From NCBI GenBank assembly GCA_964485695.1, contig CAZAKZ010000218.1, forward strand, positions 1 through 7,285: a stretch of DNA of 7,285 bases. The letters are read 5' to 3'. Below are positions 6,316-7,285 of this stretch, in pieces. The stretch comes from CAZAKZ01 sp964485695 (lineage in GTDB: Bacteria; Planctomycetota; JAFGQW01). The notes beneath the pieces were generated by a model. The model worked only from the letters and a program-made list of their open reading frames with translations. It made no database searches and was not told the origin of the DNA. The first letter of the stretch is position 1, and each line of letters starts with the position of its first letter. The translations under genes were made by a program, and so were the position numbers.

Positions 6316-7215
6316 TTGACCGCGGTCTGTTCCACCGGAATCGCTCTGGTCGTTGCGGGATGCACCGTGTTCCTGGCAATCCCTCCGGCTGCTGCTGCGG
6401 CCAGGCATTTCGGGTTCCTGGATGTACCTGGCGGTCGAAAGACCCATGGAGTGGCGACACCCCTGCTGGGAGGCACGGTCCTGGTCGTCGGATGGGTCCT
6501 GGGCAGCCTCGTGGGGGGGGGATCCGAGAGGGCCCTCTTTCTCGGCGTGGTCCTGGCCTGGGGACTCGGTACCCTGGATGACGGGATGCGTAGCGGCCTT
6601 GGTCCGACCTGGAAGGCGCTTGGGCAGGGAGGTGTGGCCCTGGTCTGGCTCCTGGCAAGCGGCCAGGACACAGGTATGGCGATGCTGGGTCTGGTGTGGA
6701 TCGTGTTCTCGATGAATGGATTCAATCTCCTCGACAACACCGATGGTCTCTGCACCATGGCCGCTCTTCCCCCGGTCATGGGCCTTGCCTGCCTCGCCTT
6801 TCTCGACAGGATCCCGCTCAATCCGTCGGTGCCCGTCGCCCTTCTTGGCGCCCTGCTAGGTTTCCTTCCGCACAACTGGCCCCGGGCCCGGATCTTCCTT
6901 GGAGATGGAGGAAGCCTGGTGGTGGGTTTCCTGGTGGGTGCCGGGGCCCTGGCGATCTTTGCGGGCACTGCTTCGACCCCCGGAATCGTGGGAATACTGG
7001 CGGCCGTGAGTTTCCTCGCATTGCCGCTACTGGATACCGCAGTGGTGACCGTTTCCCGCCTGATCCGGGGGCAGCCACCCTGGGTAGGGGACAGGAATCA
7101 CCTGAGCCACCGTCTCCATCGGGCCGGACTGTCAGAAGGACGGACGCTGTGGATCCTGGGAGGGATATCCGGCCTCGGTACGGCCCTGGGCATGACGCTG
7201 ATCCTATTTGCCTGA
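6316..7215 (+). CDS. WecA/MraY-family polyprenyl-phosphate sugar-1-phosphate transferase
   Basis: This 299-residue membrane enzyme is predicted to transfer a HexNAc-1-phosphate-type group from a UDP-sugar to undecaprenyl phosphate, the first step of lipid-linked glycan assembly. Family motifs in order: FGFLDVPGGRKTHG (32-45); TPLLGG (48-53); LDDG with D88-D89, the Mg-binding pair; NGFNLLDNTDGL (134-145) with N137, D140 and D143; RIFLGDGGSLVVGF (192-205); and GDRNHLSHRLHRAGLS (258-273), the cytoplasmic histidine loop. The start is TTG, supported by GGAGG nine bases upstream. It is somewhat short for the family: only one hydrophobic segment follows the histidine loop before the stop. A run of nine Gs lies at codons 66-69. 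It closes a unit with the PAP2-type and third glycosyltransferase genes. The sugar used cannot be read from the sequence. Confidence 0.92.
   Translation: MTAVCSTGIALVVAGCTVFLAIPPAAAAARHFGFLDVPGGRKTHGVATPLLGGTVLVVGWVLGSLVGGGSERALFLGVVLAWGLGTLDDGMRSGLGPTWKALGQGGVALVWLLASGQDTGMAMLGLVWIVFSMNGFNLLDNTDGLCTMAALPPVMGLACLAFLDRIPLNPSVPVALLGALLGFLPHNWPRARIFLGDGGSLVVGFLVGAGALAIFAGTASTPGIVGILAAVSFLALPLLDTAVVTVSRLIRGQPPWVGDRNHLSHRLHRAGLSEGRTLWILGGISGLGTALGMTLILFA
6513..6521 (+). repeat. Nine-G homopolymer inside the WecA-like gene
   Basis: Nine consecutive Gs encode the end of V66 and glycines 67-69, in a loop between two early hydrophobic segments. It is the longest single-base run I see in the window; the next longest are runs of six C. 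Gain of one G would lead to a stop at 6579-6581 and loss of one to a stop at 6713-6715, so slippage would remove most of the enzyme. Whether it varies in nature is unknown. Confidence 0.9.
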
Positions 7216-7236
7216 TCTGCCCTCGGAGGGGCAAAT
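7206..7236 (+). terminator. Hairpin at the end of the glycan unit
   Basis: ATTTGCC (7206-7212) is the exact reverse complement of GGCAAAT (7230-7236). A competing compact hairpin, TGCCCT (7218-7223) with AGGGGCA (7227-7233), has a CGG loop and one bulged G. It spans the stop codon of the WecA-like gene. No T tract follows, so it is not a classic intrinsic terminator; it may stabilise the transcript end or act with Rho. Confidence 0.4.
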
Positions 7237-7237
7237 C

Positions 7238-7266
7238 TTGCAGCGGAGTGTATCGACGGGTACAAT
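7238..7266 (+). promoter_or_regulatory. Candidate sigma-70 promoter for the next transcription unit
   Basis: TTGCAG (7238-7243) and TACAAT (7261-7266) are separated by exactly 17 bases. The -10 box matches the consensus at five of six positions; the -35 box matches only at TTG. It lies just after the end of the glycan unit and its start point would fall near 7273. The downstream gene is outside the window, so this remains a prediction. Confidence 0.35.
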
Positions 7267-7285
7267 ACCCCTGTAAAGCGCTCTA

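Noticed and set aside
5688..6968. A 426-codon open frame on the minus strand
   Set aside because: It lies antisense to the third glycosyltransferase and the WecA-like gene, both of which have full family motifs. Its translation is rich in P, R, S and T with no domain, as expected from high-GC antisense frames.

Overview
The window is a stretch of bacterial chromosome, all on the + strand, that encodes a sigma-54-type response regulator followed by five genes for building a lipid-linked glycan. Two short non-coding gaps divide it into blocks. The regulator implies an RpoN-dependent two-component system, and the WecA/MraY-like enzyme implies polyprenyl-phosphate-linked glycan synthesis. Together with the fairly high GC content and the use of TTG starts, this suggests a Gram-negative or diderm environmental bacterium, such as a deltaproteobacterium-like lineage or a candidate phylum. 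I cannot name the taxon from this sequence.

Layout: 1-95 is upstream DNA with no gene I can support. 96-1484 encodes a full NtrC-family activator (receiver, AAA+ and Fis-type helix-turn-helix). 1485-1793 is a gap of about 300 bases holding a weak hairpin, a perfect DnaA-box 9-mer and no convincing promoter. 1794-4003 holds two GT4-type glycosyltransferases joined by a 4-base overlap. 4004-4228 is a second gap with a tandem 10-bp repeat, a terminator-like hairpin with a T-rich tail, and a near-perfect dyad abutting the next start codon. 4229-7215 is a tightly packed three-gene unit: a membrane PAP2/inositolphosphorylceramide-synthase-like enzyme, a third GT4 glycosyltransferase, and a WecA/MraY-like sugar-phosphate transferase. 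7216-7285 carries a hairpin and a candidate promoter for whatever follows.

How the genes may work together (inference): the WecA-like enzyme would load a first sugar-phosphate onto a polyprenyl phosphate at the inner membrane. The three GT4 enzymes would extend it by up to three or more sugars on the cytoplasmic side. The PAP2-type enzyme would either recycle the polyprenyl diphosphate carrier or transfer a phospho-headgroup to or from a lipid. No flippase, polymerase, ligase or export gene lies in the window, so the product (O-antigen, exopolysaccharide or glycolipid) cannot be told. The regulator may control the locus, but I found no good -24/-12 promoter in front of the glycan genes.

The points most worth a second look are a 9-G homopolymer inside the WecA-like gene that could act as a slippage switch, the IPC-synthase-like PAP2 enzyme embedded in a glycan operon, and the dyad sitting on that gene's translation start. 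The individual protein families are all known. I do not see a clearly new system.
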